The notes under the pieces are model-generated. The model saw nothing but the letters and a program-made list of their open reading frames with translations, was not told the origin of the DNA and ran no database searches. Both the position numbers and the translations under genes were made by a program. DNA of 64,000 nucleotides, taken from contig NZ_CP131914.1 in assembly GCF_040529045.1 (NCBI RefSeq), forward strand, positions 3,022,501 to 3,086,500, given 5' to 3'. Positions 38,564 through 46,377 of the stretch are shown one piece after another (position 1 is the stretch's first letter; each line of letters starts with the position of its first letter). The DNA comes from Xanthomonas indica (GTDB lineage Bacteria > Pseudomonadota > Gammaproteobacteria > Xanthomonadales > Xanthomonadaceae).

Positions 38564-39201
38564 GGTGCGGCGATCGGCTCCGCCAGGCGGATGCCGGCGG
38601 TGGCGCGCAGCTGCTGCACGCTGCGCTGCGGCTGCGCCGCCGCGCCGGCCTGGATCGGCACCACGGTGTAGGCGCCGGCCGCATTGGGGCCGCCGATCAC
38701 CCGCAGCTGCAGCTTGCGCAGCAGCGCGTCCCAGTCGGCCAGGGTCATGCGCGCATCCGGCACCACCCGGATCGCGTCGGCCGCCAGCGGCTGCGCGGCG
38801 TCGCTGAGGGTGCGGTAGGCGGTACTGCGCTCGTGCTCGGCCGACAGGCGCAGGCCCAGCACGCCCAGGCCCACCGCCTGCAGCAGCGCGGCAGCGACCA
38901 GCGCCCGCGTGGTCCAGCTGGCGCGGCTGCGCTGCGGCGGCGCCTGCGGGACCGGCGCGTCCAGGCGCTGCAGCAGGCGCTGCAGCCCGGCCTCGGCGTC
39001 CACCGGCACGTCGCTGGGCAGGGTCATGGCCATGCGCAGGCGGCTCTGCTGGGCGAACTCGGCGCTGCAGTGCCGGCACTTGGCCAGGTGCGCCACCAGC
39101 CACGCGTTTTCTTGTTCCGTGGCGCTGTCCTGCAGCACCCACGGCATCAGTTCCCAGGCGTGCGCGCACTCGTTGCCTGGCTCGTTGAAGCCCGATTTCA
39201 T
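38560..39201 (-). CDS. Zinc-finger anti-sigma factor with one membrane helix
   Basis: 213 residues. Residues His38, Cys42 and Cys45 (AHLAKCRHCSAEF) form the HxxxCxxC of zf-HC2 anti-sigma domains. One membrane helix follows at ~99-118 (RALVAAALLQAVGLGVLGLR), then a C-terminal periplasmic domain of ~95 residues (DAIRVVPDARMTLADWDALL, GAYTVVPIQAG). It overlaps both the sigma factor stop (TGATGA) and the protease start. Known logic: it holds the ECF sigma factor at the membrane until a signal releases it. Confidence 0.9.
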   Translation of the reverse strand: MKSGFNEPGNECAHAWELMPWVLQDSATEQENAWLVAHLAKCRHCSAEFAQQSRLRMAMTLPSDVPVDAEAGLQRLLQRLDAPVPQAPPQRSRASWTTRALVAAALLQAVGLGVLGLRLSAEHERSTAYRTLSDAAQPLAADAIRVVPDARMTLADWDALLRKLQLRVIGGPNAAGAYTVVPIQAGAAAQPQRSVQQLRATAGIRLAEPIAAP

Positions 39202-39782
39202 CACGCGCTCTCCGTCAGCGTGGACGCGCCACCGGCCAATCCCGGCAGCACGTTGCGAAGCTTGACCCGGGCATGGAACAGCCGGGCCTTGATGGTGCCC
39301 ACCGGGCACTGCATGATCGCGGCGACCTCTTCCAGCTTGTGGCCGAGGCCGTAGACCAGTTCCACCACCAGGCGCTGGTCGGCCGACAGGCGTTCCAGGC
39401 CCTTGCCCAGCCAGTCGCGCAGCTCGCGATCCTCGTCCGGGTCGGCGGCCGCCGCGTGGTCCTCGGCCATCGCCCCGTCGTCGATCGCATCGTCGCTGTG
39501 GTGGCGGATCGCCTTGAGCCCGCAGCGGTAGGCGATGCCCATGATCCAGGTCGAGACCTGCGAGTCGCCGCGGAAGTCGCCCGCCTTCTGCCAGACGATC
39601 CAGAAGCAGTCGTTGATCGCCTCCTCGATGATGTCCGGGCGACGAGTCAGCCGCGACAGGAACCGGCACAGGCGGCCGTGGTAGGCGCGGTACAGGCGGG
39701 CCAGGGCCTCGCGGTCGCTGGCCGCCATGCGCCGGAGCAGCATGCGGTCGGTGGCATCGCCGAGCAGGTCGGTGTCGTTCAT
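39201..39782 (-). CDS. ECF-family RNA polymerase sigma factor
   Basis: 193 residues. Region 2 (LARLYRAYHGRLCRFLSRLT ... DIIEEAINDCFWIVWQKAGD) and region 4 (LSADQRLVVELVYGLGHKLE with the helix-turn-helix EVAAIMQCPVGTIKARLFHA) are both clear; regions 1.1 and 3 are absent, as in ECF factors. The ATG at 39782 is preferred because a promoter motif shared with four other units (39813-39840) lies just upstream and would fall within a longer reading frame. Followed directly by its anti-sigma gene. Likely autoregulated and probably the activator of the flanking cytochrome and glycan genes. Confidence 0.92.
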   Translation of the reverse strand: MNDTDLLGDATDRMLLRRMAASDREALARLYRAYHGRLCRFLSRLTRRPDIIEEAINDCFWIVWQKAGDFRGDSQVSTWIMGIAYRCGLKAIRHHSDDAIDDGAMAEDHAAAADPDEDRELRDWLGKGLERLSADQRLVVELVYGLGHKLEEVAAIMQCPVGTIKARLFHARVKLRNVLPGLAGGASTLTESA

Positions 39783-39812
39783 GGGGGCAGGTATGGCAAC
39801 GGGCACCGGTAT

Positions 39813-39840
39813 GTGCCGGGGCGGCACGGAAAGGTTGCGC
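39813..39840 (-). promoter_or_regulatory. ECF-type promoter motif of the sigma operon
   Basis: Read on the minus strand: GCGCAACCTTT, 13 bases, GCACATA. It ends 31 bases before the sigma ATG. It shares GCGCAACCTTTCCG exactly with the fdtA promoter motif at 43334, and the GCAC-N-Y-A element at identical spacing with four other sites. Interpreted as -35 (AACC core) and -10 (GCAC) separated by 16 bases, normal ECF spacing. Confidence 0.75.
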
Positions 39841-39845
39841 TCGAC

Positions 39846-40601
39846 TCAGAAGCTGCGGGAGAGGCTGGCCACCCAAGGCCACAGGCCGCGGTCGGCATAG
39901 CCGGTGCGGGCGTTGCTGAACACGCGGTCCACCTCCAGGCTCCAGCGCCCGGCGTTCCAGATCAGCCCGGCGTGGCCGTAATGATAGTGCGCGGTGTACT
40001 CCAGTCCGTACAGGGCCGGCGGCGCCTGGCTGACGCCGGCCCCCACCGACAACGACAGCGGGCCGGCCAGCGGCTGGTGCGCGGTCAGGTCGAGCGCGCC
40101 GTACCAGCGCTGCTGCAGGCCGCTGTCGGGCATGCGGAAGGCGGCCAGCGACAGGCTCAGGCGGTCGCGGTAGCTCCAGCCCAGGCTGACCTCGTCGCGG
40201 TTGAACAGGCGGTTGGCGCGCGACCCAGGGTAGCGGTACAGCAGCGCCTCGGCCTGCAGTTGCCAGCTGTCGGACAGGGTCCAGCTGCGCGACAGGCCGA
40301 CGCTGCCCATCAGCACCTTGCCCGGCGCATCCAGCGCCACGCTGGCCGCGCCGCTCAGCGACCAGCCCGGCGCCGGCAGCCAGAACAGTGCGCCCTGCAG
40401 GGTCGGGGTGCTGCGGGTCACGGCGATGCCGCGGTCGACCAGTTGCGAGCTGATCCCGGCGGCGCCGCCGACATCGCCGGCCGTGGCGACCGGCGCGTGC
40501 AGCGCAGCGAGCGCCAGGGCCACCGCCAGTGCCGCGCCGGCGCTTGCGCGCCATGACCGCCGGCCCGCGCCGGCAGCCCCGCCGATGCGGGCGCTCAGCA
40601 T
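39846..40601 (-). CDS. Outer-membrane beta-barrel protein of unknown function
   Basis: 251 residues. The signal peptide (a basic start, then GAALAVALALAALHAPVATA, cleavage near 41) is followed by alternating amphipathic strands (SGAASVALDAPGKVLMGSVG, WQLQAEALLYRYPG, EVSLGWSYRDRLSLSLAAF, SLEVDRVFSNARTGY) and a C-terminal Phe (SLSRSF), the outer-membrane insertion signature. A GGAG lies 10 bases before the ATG. It is the last gene of the leftward b561/barrel/cytochrome c group and ends six bases before the sigma promoter motif. Substrate unknown. Confidence 0.8.
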   Translation of the reverse strand: MLSARIGGAAGAGRRSWRASAGAALAVALALAALHAPVATAGDVGGAAGISSQLVDRGIAVTRSTPTLQGALFWLPAPGWSLSGAASVALDAPGKVLMGSVGLSRSWTLSDSWQLQAEALLYRYPGSRANRLFNRDEVSLGWSYRDRLSLSLAAFRMPDSGLQQRWYGALDLTAHQPLAGPLSLSVGAGVSQAPPALYGLEYTAHYHYGHAGLIWNAGRWSLEVDRVFSNARTGYADRGLWPWVASLSRSF

Positions 40602-40772
40602 GCGCGGCCCGCTCCGCGGCGCAGGAAGGCGGCGGGAGGCAGGGGCGACGCGCCGAGGGCGGCAGGGGGCAAACGCACGGTGGCTCGAGGCTCGCAGGTC
40701 AGGAATCGGGGACGGGCGCGGCGCGATGGCCGGCCCGTCGGGCGCCGAATATGACCGGATCGGGCAGCCAGT

Positions 40773-41165
40773 TCAATGCAGGCTGTGCAGGTAGGCGATC
40801 AGGTCCTGCAACTGCTTGGCATCGTCCAGACCGTCGTACTTCATCTTGCCGCCGGGCAGGGCCTTGGACGCCGGCTGCGACAGGTAGCTGCGCAACTTGT
40901 CGTCGCTCCAGGTCCACTGGCTCTGCTTCATCGCGTCGGAATAGGCGTAGTCGGGCACGCTGCCGGCGCGGCGTCCGACCACGCCGAACAGGGTCGGGCC
41001 TTTCTTGTTCTTGGCCGGCGCGGCGCTGTGGCATTCGGCGCATTCGCTGGCGAACACGCCGGCGCCGGGCGCGCCGCCGGCGGCATGCGCGGACGGCGCC
41101 ACCGCGGCGGCCAGCAGCAGGCCGGCGAGCAGGGTGCACAGGGGGAAGGCAGTGGCGGGTTTCAT
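40773..41165 (-). CDS. Periplasmic class I cytochrome c
   Basis: 130 residues. Signal peptide (TLLAGLLLAAAVAPSAHAA), one haem-c site CAECH (42-46), GPTLFGVVGRRAG and a distal Met ligand at 108 in PGGKMKYDG: the pattern of small soluble cytochromes c (c2/c550 type). GGAG eight bases before the ATG. It lies between two beta-barrel genes on the same strand; together with cytochrome b561 and the haem-bearing barrel it may form an electron path from quinol to periplasm or beyond. Its maturation needs the ccm genes 4-8 kb away. Confidence 0.93.
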   Translation of the reverse strand: MKPATAFPLCTLLAGLLLAAAVAPSAHAAGGAPGAGVFASECAECHSAAPAKNKKGPTLFGVVGRRAGSVPDYAYSDAMKQSQWTWSDDKLRSYLSQPASKALPGGKMKYDGLDDAKQLQDLIAYLHSLH

Positions 41166-41188
41166 GGGGGAAGCTCCGTGTGGGGACA

Positions 41189-42553
41189 TCAGAAAGCGAG
41201 GCTCAGGCTCAGCGCGAACTGATTGAGATCGCGCGGGCGGGTGACCGGGGAGGCGCCGAACACGTTGCCGGTGCTGCCGTTGAACTTGCTGAAACGGAAC
41301 CAGGTCGCGGACAGGCGCAGGTTGGAGATCGACGAAACGCTGTCGTCCTTGCCGAACGGCGCCCACGAGGCGCTGATCAGGTTGCTGGTGGTGTCCGGCG
41401 CGCCGTACGGGCGGTAGCGGAACGGATCGTCCGAACCGGTGTTGATGAAGTGCGCCAACAGCAGGCTGTAGCTCTGCCTGTAGGTGTAGTTGAGGCTGAT
41501 CGACTGGTCGCGCACGCTGGCCCGGCGCGGGCCGGCCAGGGCCGGGTCGGTGGGGTCGATCAGCGTGCTGCCGTAGCGGCGGCGCTCGTAGATGTTGAGG
41601 TAGCCGAGCTTGAGGATGTGCTCGCGGGTACCCAGGAACTGATAGTTGAGGTCGTAGCCGAGATCGGTGAAGTCGTCGCGCGGGCCGGTGCTGCGCGGCA
41701 GCTGCCGGCGCGTGGTCAGCGCGACCACACCGGCGGAGAAGAACTGCCGCTTGAGGTCCTTCATGTAGCTCAGGCGCAGGTAGCCGGTGTCGCTGAGCTT
41801 GCCCGGATCGCCGCCGACGGCGTAGCCCAGATCGTCCTGGGCCGAGACCGGCAGGGCGGTGTAGGTGCCGAGTTCGCCGTACCAGTTGCGGTCGTACAGG
41901 CCGTAGACGCTGGTGCCGATCACCCGGTTGGACAGCGCCGACTGGTTGAGCAGCGTGGTCGAACTGGCATAGGCCGAGGCCGGGCCCAGGCCGGAGGCGT
42001 TGGGCAGCATGCCGATCGGATCCTGGCTGCCGGGATTGTTGTTGACGCTGACGCCGAGCAGGGTGTCCTTGCCGCCGAGCTGGAAGCTCTTGAGCACCGC
42101 GCGCAGGTCCACGTTGTCCAGGCGCGTGGTGTAGTCGTTCTTGCCGTTGTTGCTGGTGGCGACCTTGACGTAGCCGCCGACGTTGTCGGTGAGGCGCCCG
42201 GCCAGGTACAGGTCGGCCTCGCTGAAGCGGGTGCGGCTCTCGCCGCGCGCCGGCACGCTGCGGTTGGCGGTGAGCTGGGCGGAGGCCGGGATCTTGGTGC
42301 CGTTGCCGTCGCTGTCGGTATAGCCGCCGAGCTTGAAGCGCATGCCGTACGGGGTCAGCGCCGGGCCGTAGGCGCCGATGTGGCAGTCGGCGCAGGACGA
42401 GCCGGTCTGCCGTGCGAACGCCGGCACCGCCGCGGCGCGCGGGCTCAGCACCAGCAGCAGCGAGCCCAGCGCCGACCACAGCAGCGCCTGCTCGGCGCCG
42501 CGCGTCCTGTCGCTGCGGGAGTAGGTGGAGGGGGACGACGGGGCGCTGTGCAT
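41189..42553 (-). CDS. Beta-barrel outer-membrane protein with an N-terminal haem-c motif
   Basis: 454 residues. After a signal segment (LLWSALGSLLLVLSPRAAAV) comes one CxxCH site, CADCH at 54-58 (RQTGSSCADCHIGAYGPALT). The rest is a series of amphipathic beta strands (DNVGGYVKVATSNNGK, YLRLSYMKDLKRQFFSAGVV, QSISLNYTYRQSYSLLLAHF) ending in SLSLAF with terminal Phe. Thus it looks like a porin-sized barrel with a periplasmic covalent haem. AGGA eight bases before the ATG supports the start. Located between cytochrome b561 and cytochrome c, which suggests electron transfer to or across the outer membrane; that is inference. Confidence 0.82.
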   Translation of the reverse strand: MHSAPSSPSTYSRSDRTRGAEQALLWSALGSLLLVLSPRAAAVPAFARQTGSSCADCHIGAYGPALTPYGMRFKLGGYTDSDGNGTKIPASAQLTANRSVPARGESRTRFSEADLYLAGRLTDNVGGYVKVATSNNGKNDYTTRLDNVDLRAVLKSFQLGGKDTLLGVSVNNNPGSQDPIGMLPNASGLGPASAYASSTTLLNQSALSNRVIGTSVYGLYDRNWYGELGTYTALPVSAQDDLGYAVGGDPGKLSDTGYLRLSYMKDLKRQFFSAGVVALTTRRQLPRSTGPRDDFTDLGYDLNYQFLGTREHILKLGYLNIYERRRYGSTLIDPTDPALAGPRRASVRDQSISLNYTYRQSYSLLLAHFINTGSDDPFRYRPYGAPDTTSNLISASWAPFGKDDSVSSISNLRLSATWFRFSKFNGSTGNVFGASPVTRPRDLNQFALSLSLAF

Positions 42554-42614
42554 GCGGAGAGTCCTTTGGCGGGTGGGTGCGGCGACGGACGGAAGCGGGG
42601 AAGGGCGAATCGAC

Positions 42615-43202
42615 TCAGCGGCGGCGCAGGAACGGCAACATCCGTTGCAGCACGGCGTCGCGGCGCACGAGGTGGTGCCACAGCGCCGCGCCGATGTGCA
42701 GCAGGATCAGGGCCAGCAGCAACCAGGCCGCGTCCACGTGCCAGGCGCCCAAGGTGTCGGCGAGATCGGGATCGGGCGCGACCAGTTCCGGCAGGGTCGC
42801 GCCGAACAGATGCACCGGCTTGCCCATCGACTGGCTCAGCGCCCAGCCCAGCACTGGCAGGGTCAGCAGCAGTGCGTACATCACCACGTGGGTGGCGCCG
42901 GCCAGCAAGCGCAGCAGCGCCGAGCCGGCATCCGGGTCGTGGCGCTTGCCCAGGCGCATCCGCAGCGCGACGCGCAGGCAGAACAGGCCGAGCACGAACA
43001 GACCGAAGTGGCGGTGGCCTTCCAGCAGCCATTGCCGCCACATGCGGCCTTCGACTTCCTCGCGCAGCAGGATCAATCCCGCCGCCAGCACCAGGCACAG
43101 CACGGTGAGCCAGTGCAGCCAGACCATCGGCCGCGGCAACGCCGCCGACGCGGCAGCGGGGGGAACGGGCGGTGTCGGCGCGGCCGGCGTGGGCGAGGTC
43201 AT
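42615..43202 (-). CDS. Cytochrome b561 family membrane protein
   Basis: 195 residues with four helices. A Pro/Ala-rich N-terminus precedes MVWLHWLTVLCLVLAAGLIL. Haem-ligand His residues are seen in WLHWL, GHRHFGLFVLGLFCLRVALR, THVVMYALLLTLPVLGWAL and AWHVDAAWLLLALILLHIGA, the b561 pattern. Known role: quinol-linked electron transfer in the inner membrane, or superoxide oxidation in the CybB group. First gene of the leftward operon; promoter motif 43287-43313 lies 85 bases upstream. Divergent from the glycan cluster. Confidence 0.92.
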   Translation of the reverse strand: MTSPTPAAPTPPVPPAAASAALPRPMVWLHWLTVLCLVLAAGLILLREEVEGRMWRQWLLEGHRHFGLFVLGLFCLRVALRMRLGKRHDPDAGSALLRLLAGATHVVMYALLLTLPVLGWALSQSMGKPVHLFGATLPELVAPDPDLADTLGAWHVDAAWLLLALILLHIGAALWHHLVRRDAVLQRMLPFLRRR

Positions 43203-43286
43203 GGCGGTACGCGGTGTCCTTGGAGGCGACGAGGGGGCCCGCGGCGCGATGCGGCGCGGCATCGCGGCAGCGGTGGTCGTCGATGG

Positions 43287-43313
43287 GTGCTCGTGATGCG
43301 CCGAAAGGTTGCG
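43287..43313 (-). promoter_or_regulatory. ECF-type promoter motif of the cytochrome b561 operon
   Basis: Minus strand: CGCAACCTTT, 13 bases, GCACCCA. Its -35-like part forms an 11-bp perfect inverted repeat (GAAAGGTTGCG 43303-43313 with CGCAACCTTTC 43335-43345) with that of the divergent fdtA promoter. Same spacing as the sigma operon motif. Confidence 0.7.
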
Positions 43314-43333
43314 TCGCGCTGCGCGTCGCCATT

Positions 43334-43361
43334 GCGCAACCTTTCCGCGGACGCGCGGCAC
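43334..43361 (+). promoter_or_regulatory. ECF-type promoter motif of the glycan cluster
   Basis: Plus strand: GCGCAACCTTT, 13 bases, GCACTCA, ending 43 bases before the fdtA ATG. Back-to-back with the b561 promoter. It is the only promoter-like signal before the long run of overlapping glycan genes. Confidence 0.75.
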
Positions 43362-43404
43362 TCAGCCTGGACGCTCCGATGCGGAGCCCGGGTCGGGCAC
43401 TCTG

Positions 43405-43821
43405 ATGGCAATCGAACGAATCCAGTTGCGGACGCACGGCGACGCGCGCGGCCAGCTCGTGGCGCTGGAACAACAGCGCGACGTGCCTTTCGACATCCGC
43501 CGCGTGTACTACCTGTTCGCCACCCGCAACGGCGTGCACCGCGGCCAGCATGCGCACCGCCATCTCAACCAACTGGCGGTGGCGTTGCATGGGTCGGTGT
43601 CGTTCCTGCTCGACGACGGCAGCGGCCCGCTGCAGGTGGTGCTGGACGACCCGCGGCAAGGCCTGCTGCTGGGCAGCATGGTCTGGCGCGATCTGTACGA
43701 CTTCAGCGAGGACTGCGTGCTGATGGTGCTCGCCGACCAGGCCTACGACCCGACCGACTACATCTTCGACTACGACGAGTTCCTGCGCGAAGCCGCGGGC
43801 GTGCGCCGGCAGGAGGCCTAG
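43405..43821 (+). CDS. dTDP-6-deoxy-hexose 3,4-ketoisomerase, FdtA/QdtA/WxcM-like cupin
   Basis: 138 residues, the single-domain length of FdtA. The family isomerises dTDP-4-keto-6-deoxyglucose to the 3-keto sugar, the step before 3-amination to Fuc3N or Qui3N. Cupin motif HRGQHAHRHLNQLAVALHGS (His49 and His51 in the active site), an N-terminal DARGQLVALEQQRDVPFDIRR and C-terminal YDPTDYIFDYDEFL all fit. The ATG at 43405 lies 43 bases after the promoter motif; upstream codons in the same frame lie within the promoter. Precursor synthesis by RmlA and RmlB must be encoded elsewhere. The product (galacto or gluco epimer) cannot be told from sequence. Confidence 0.9.
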   Translation: MAIERIQLRTHGDARGQLVALEQQRDVPFDIRRVYYLFATRNGVHRGQHAHRHLNQLAVALHGSVSFLLDDGSGPLQVVLDDPRQGLLLGSMVWRDLYDFSEDCVLMVLADQAYDPTDYIFDYDEFLREAAGVRRQEA

Positions 43822-43824
43822 GCC

Positions 43825-44490
43825 ATGGCGCGTCCCCTGGTCATCGTCGGCGCCGGCGAACTGGCGCAGATCGCCTGCGAATACTTCACCCACGACAGCG
43901 ACTACGAGGTGCTGGCCTTCAGCGTGGAGCGCGACTACCTGTCCACGCCGACGATGGCCGGTCTCCCGGTGGTGGCCTATGAAGAGCTCGAGCAGCGCTA
44001 TCCGCCGTCGCAGGTGGACGTGTTCGTGGCGATCCCGGCCAGCGGCCTCAACCGGCTGCGCACGCGCTTCTACCTGGATGCCAAGCGTCGCGGCTACCGC
44101 ATGGCCAGCTACGTCAGCTCGCAGGCGTTCGTGTGGCGCAACGTGGAACTGGGCGAGCACTGCTTCGTGTTCGAGCATAACGTGCTGCAGCCGTTCACCC
44201 GCATCGGCGCCAACTGCATCCTGTGGAGCGGCAACCACGTCGGCCACCGCACGGTCCTCCACGATCACGTGTTCCTGGCCTCGCATGCGGTGATTTCGGG
44301 CTATTGCGAGATCGGCGCGAGCAGCTTCATCGGGGTCAATGCCACGCTCAGCGACCGGGTCAAGGTCGCCGCCGACAACGTGATCGGTGCCGGTGCGCTG
44401 CTGACTCGCGACACCGAGCCCGGACGCCTCTACGTCGGTGCGCCGGCGCGGGCAGTGGCCGGCAAGTCCAGCTTCGACGTGAACCTGTGA
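43825..44490 (+). CDS. NeuD/PglD-type left-handed beta-helix acyltransferase
   Basis: 221 residues. The N-terminal ~80 residues are a Rossmann-like PglD-N domain (LVIVGAGELAQIACEYF); the C-terminal part is a hexapeptide-repeat beta-helix (VELGEHCFVFEHNVLQPFTR, ILWSGNHVGHRTVLHDHVFL, VISGYCEIGASSFIGVNATL) with a catalytic-type His in NHVGH. The family acetylates amino sugars such as UDP-bacillosamine precursor or sialic acid. Here it most likely N-acylates the dTDP-3-amino sugar made by the cluster's aminotransferase. It starts three bases after fdtA. Confidence 0.87.
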   Translation: MARPLVIVGAGELAQIACEYFTHDSDYEVLAFSVERDYLSTPTMAGLPVVAYEELEQRYPPSQVDVFVAIPASGLNRLRTRFYLDAKRRGYRMASYVSSQAFVWRNVELGEHCFVFEHNVLQPFTRIGANCILWSGNHVGHRTVLHDHVFLASHAVISGYCEIGASSFIGVNATLSDRVKVAADNVIGAGALLTRDTEPGRLYVGAPARAVAGKSSFDVNL

Positions 44491-44495
44491 GACGC

Positions 44496-45455
44496 ATGTT
44501 CGCCTGGCACAAACGCGGCCTGGTGTTCGACACCGCACGCGACGGCGTCGGCGGCTGGATGCGGCATTCGGCGCTGACACCGACGCCGCTGCGGCTGGAT
44601 GCGCAGCGCCTGCGAATCTACGCCGGCTTCCGCGACGATGCCGGGATCAGCCGCATCGGCTATGTCGACGTGTGCGCCGACGATCCAACCCGGGTGCTCG
44701 GCGTCAGCGCCGCACCGGTGCTCGACATCGGCCGCGCCGGCTGTTTCGACGACAACGGCATGATCCTCGGCGATGTGGTGCACGGGCCGGACGGCCTGTC
44801 CATGTTCTATGTCGGCTTCCAGCAGGTGGCGCGGGCCAAGTTCCTGGCCTTTACCGGCCTGGCGGTGTCCACCGACGGCGGCGACACCTTCCAGCGTCGC
44901 CAGGACACGCCGCTGCTGGACCGCGCGCCCGGCCGCAGCACCATCGCCGCGGTACATTCGGCGCGTTATCGCGATGGCCGTTGGCAGCTGTGGTACGCGG
45001 TGGGCGACGACTGGGAATGGATCGGCGGCACGCCGTATCCGCGCTACCACATCCGCTGCGTTGAGACCGACGACCTGCAGGCGATTCCACGGCAGGACAC
45101 GGTCTGCCTGCAGCCGCAGGGCCAGGAGTACCGCATCGGCCGCCCGCGGGTGTACCGGCACGATGGCCGCCACCTGATGCTCTTCACCCACGGCAGCCAC
45201 GCCGGCGCCTATCTGCCGGGCATGGCGGTCAGCGACGACGGCTGCCACTGGCAGCGCTGCGACGCCGCACTGGGCCTGCCACTCTCGGCCGAGGGTTGGG
45301 ACGCGCGCACGCTGTGCTACCCGGCGCTGATCCGCCATGGCGGGCGCCTGCTGCTGTTCTACAACGGCAACGACATGGGCCGCGATGGCTTCGGCGTGGC
45401 CGAAGCGGTGCTGCCCGCCGGCATGGTCTGGGAGGACGCCGATGCTGTCGGTTAG
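44496..45455 (+). CDS. Beta-propeller glycosidase-related protein (GH43/GH130-like), role unknown
   Basis: 319 residues, no signal peptide. Repeated blades with SxDGxxF/W motifs: AVSTDGGDTFQRRQDTPLL, AVSDDGCHWQRCDAALGL, and LLLFYNGNDMGRDGFGVAEA near the C-terminus, reminiscent of the five-bladed propellers of GH43/GH130-type enzymes and their relatives in polysaccharide loci. Candidate acidic residues exist, but I cannot assign catalytic ones. Being cytoplasmic and inside a sugar-synthesis operon, it is more likely a sugar-processing or transferase-like enzyme than a degradative glycosidase. It overlaps the next gene by 14 bases. Confidence 0.75.
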   Translation: MFAWHKRGLVFDTARDGVGGWMRHSALTPTPLRLDAQRLRIYAGFRDDAGISRIGYVDVCADDPTRVLGVSAAPVLDIGRAGCFDDNGMILGDVVHGPDGLSMFYVGFQQVARAKFLAFTGLAVSTDGGDTFQRRQDTPLLDRAPGRSTIAAVHSARYRDGRWQLWYAVGDDWEWIGGTPYPRYHIRCVETDDLQAIPRQDTVCLQPQGQEYRIGRPRVYRHDGRHLMLFTHGSHAGAYLPGMAVSDDGCHWQRCDAALGLPLSAEGWDARTLCYPALIRHGGRLLLFYNGNDMGRDGFGVAEAVLPAGMVWEDADAVG

Positions 45456-46377
45456 GCCCTACACCGCGGCCGATGCGCCGACGTGGGATGCCGTGGTGGA
45501 GGCCTCGCGCAACGGCAATCTGCTGCACCGGCGCGGCTACATGGAGTATCACGCGCCGCGCTTCGTCGACGCCTCCTTGCTGGTCGAGGACGCCGGCACG
45601 CCGGTCGCGGTGTTCCCGGCCAACCGCGAGGGCGACGCGGTGACCAGCCACGCCGGCCTCAGCTATGCCGGCTTGGTCTCGACCCACGTGCTGCGCGCGA
45701 CGGCGACGCTGGAGGCGTTCGAGCGCATCGCGGCGCATTATCGCGGCGCCGGCGTGCGCACGCTGCTGTACAAGGCGGTGCCGCATCTGTTCCACCGCAG
45801 TCCGGCGGAAGAAGACCTGTACGCGCTGCACCGGCTGGGTGCGCGCCTGCACCGCCGCGACCTGTCCTCGGCGGTGCCGCTGCGCGCGCCGCCACGCTTC
45901 GCCGCCGCGCGCAAGCGGTCGGTGGCCAAGGCGCGCCGCGCCGGGCTGTGCGTGCAGCGCGTGGACGACCCGGCGCCGCTGCACGCGCTGCTGCGCGAGG
46001 TCCTGCAACGCCACGACGCGCGTCCGACCCACAGCCTGGAGGAACTGCGCCTGCTGTGCGCGCGCTTCCCGGCGCAGATCGTGCCCTACGAAGTCCGCGA
46101 CGGCGCGGAGCTGCTGGCCGGCACGCTGGTGTACGACTTCGGCAACGTCGTCCACACCCAGTACCTGGCCTGTTCGGAACAGGGCCGCCGTGCCGATGCG
46201 CTGAGCCTGCTGCTGGCCGAGCTGATCGAGCAGGTCTACGCGCAGCGCGAGTTCCTCAGCCTGGGCATTTCCACCGAGCAGCAGGGCCAGGTGCTCAATG
46301 CCGGCCTGGTCGAGCAGAAGGAGCGCTTCGGCGCGCGCGCCGTGGTCCACGATTTCTACCGTTGGGAGTTGCAATGA
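45442..46377 (+). CDS. GNAT/FemAB-fold acyltransferase of the glycan cluster
   Basis: 311 residues. N-terminal [20 protein letters not shown] and [20 protein letters not shown], then the C-terminal GNAT-like half with [20 protein letters not shown] and [20 protein letters not shown], consistent with FemAB-type double-GNAT proteins found in capsule and LPS loci. GGAGG seven bases upstream fixes the start inside the previous gene. Substrate unknown; acylation or aminoacylation of the amino sugar is plausible. Overlaps the aminotransferase start by 4 bases. Confidence 0.78.
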   Translation: MLSVRPYTAADAPTWDAVVEASRNGNLLHRRGYMEYHAPRFVDASLLVEDAGTPVAVFPANREGDAVTSHAGLSYAGLVSTHVLRATATLEAFERIAAHYRGAGVRTLLYKAVPHLFHRSPAEEDLYALHRLGARLHRRDLSSAVPLRAPPRFAAARKRSVAKARRAGLCVQRVDDPAPLHALLREVLQRHDARPTHSLEELRLLCARFPAQIVPYEVRDGAELLAGTLVYDFGNVVHTQYLACSEQGRRADALSLLLAELIEQVYAQREFLSLGISTEQQGQVLNAGLVEQKERFGARAVVHDFYRWELQ

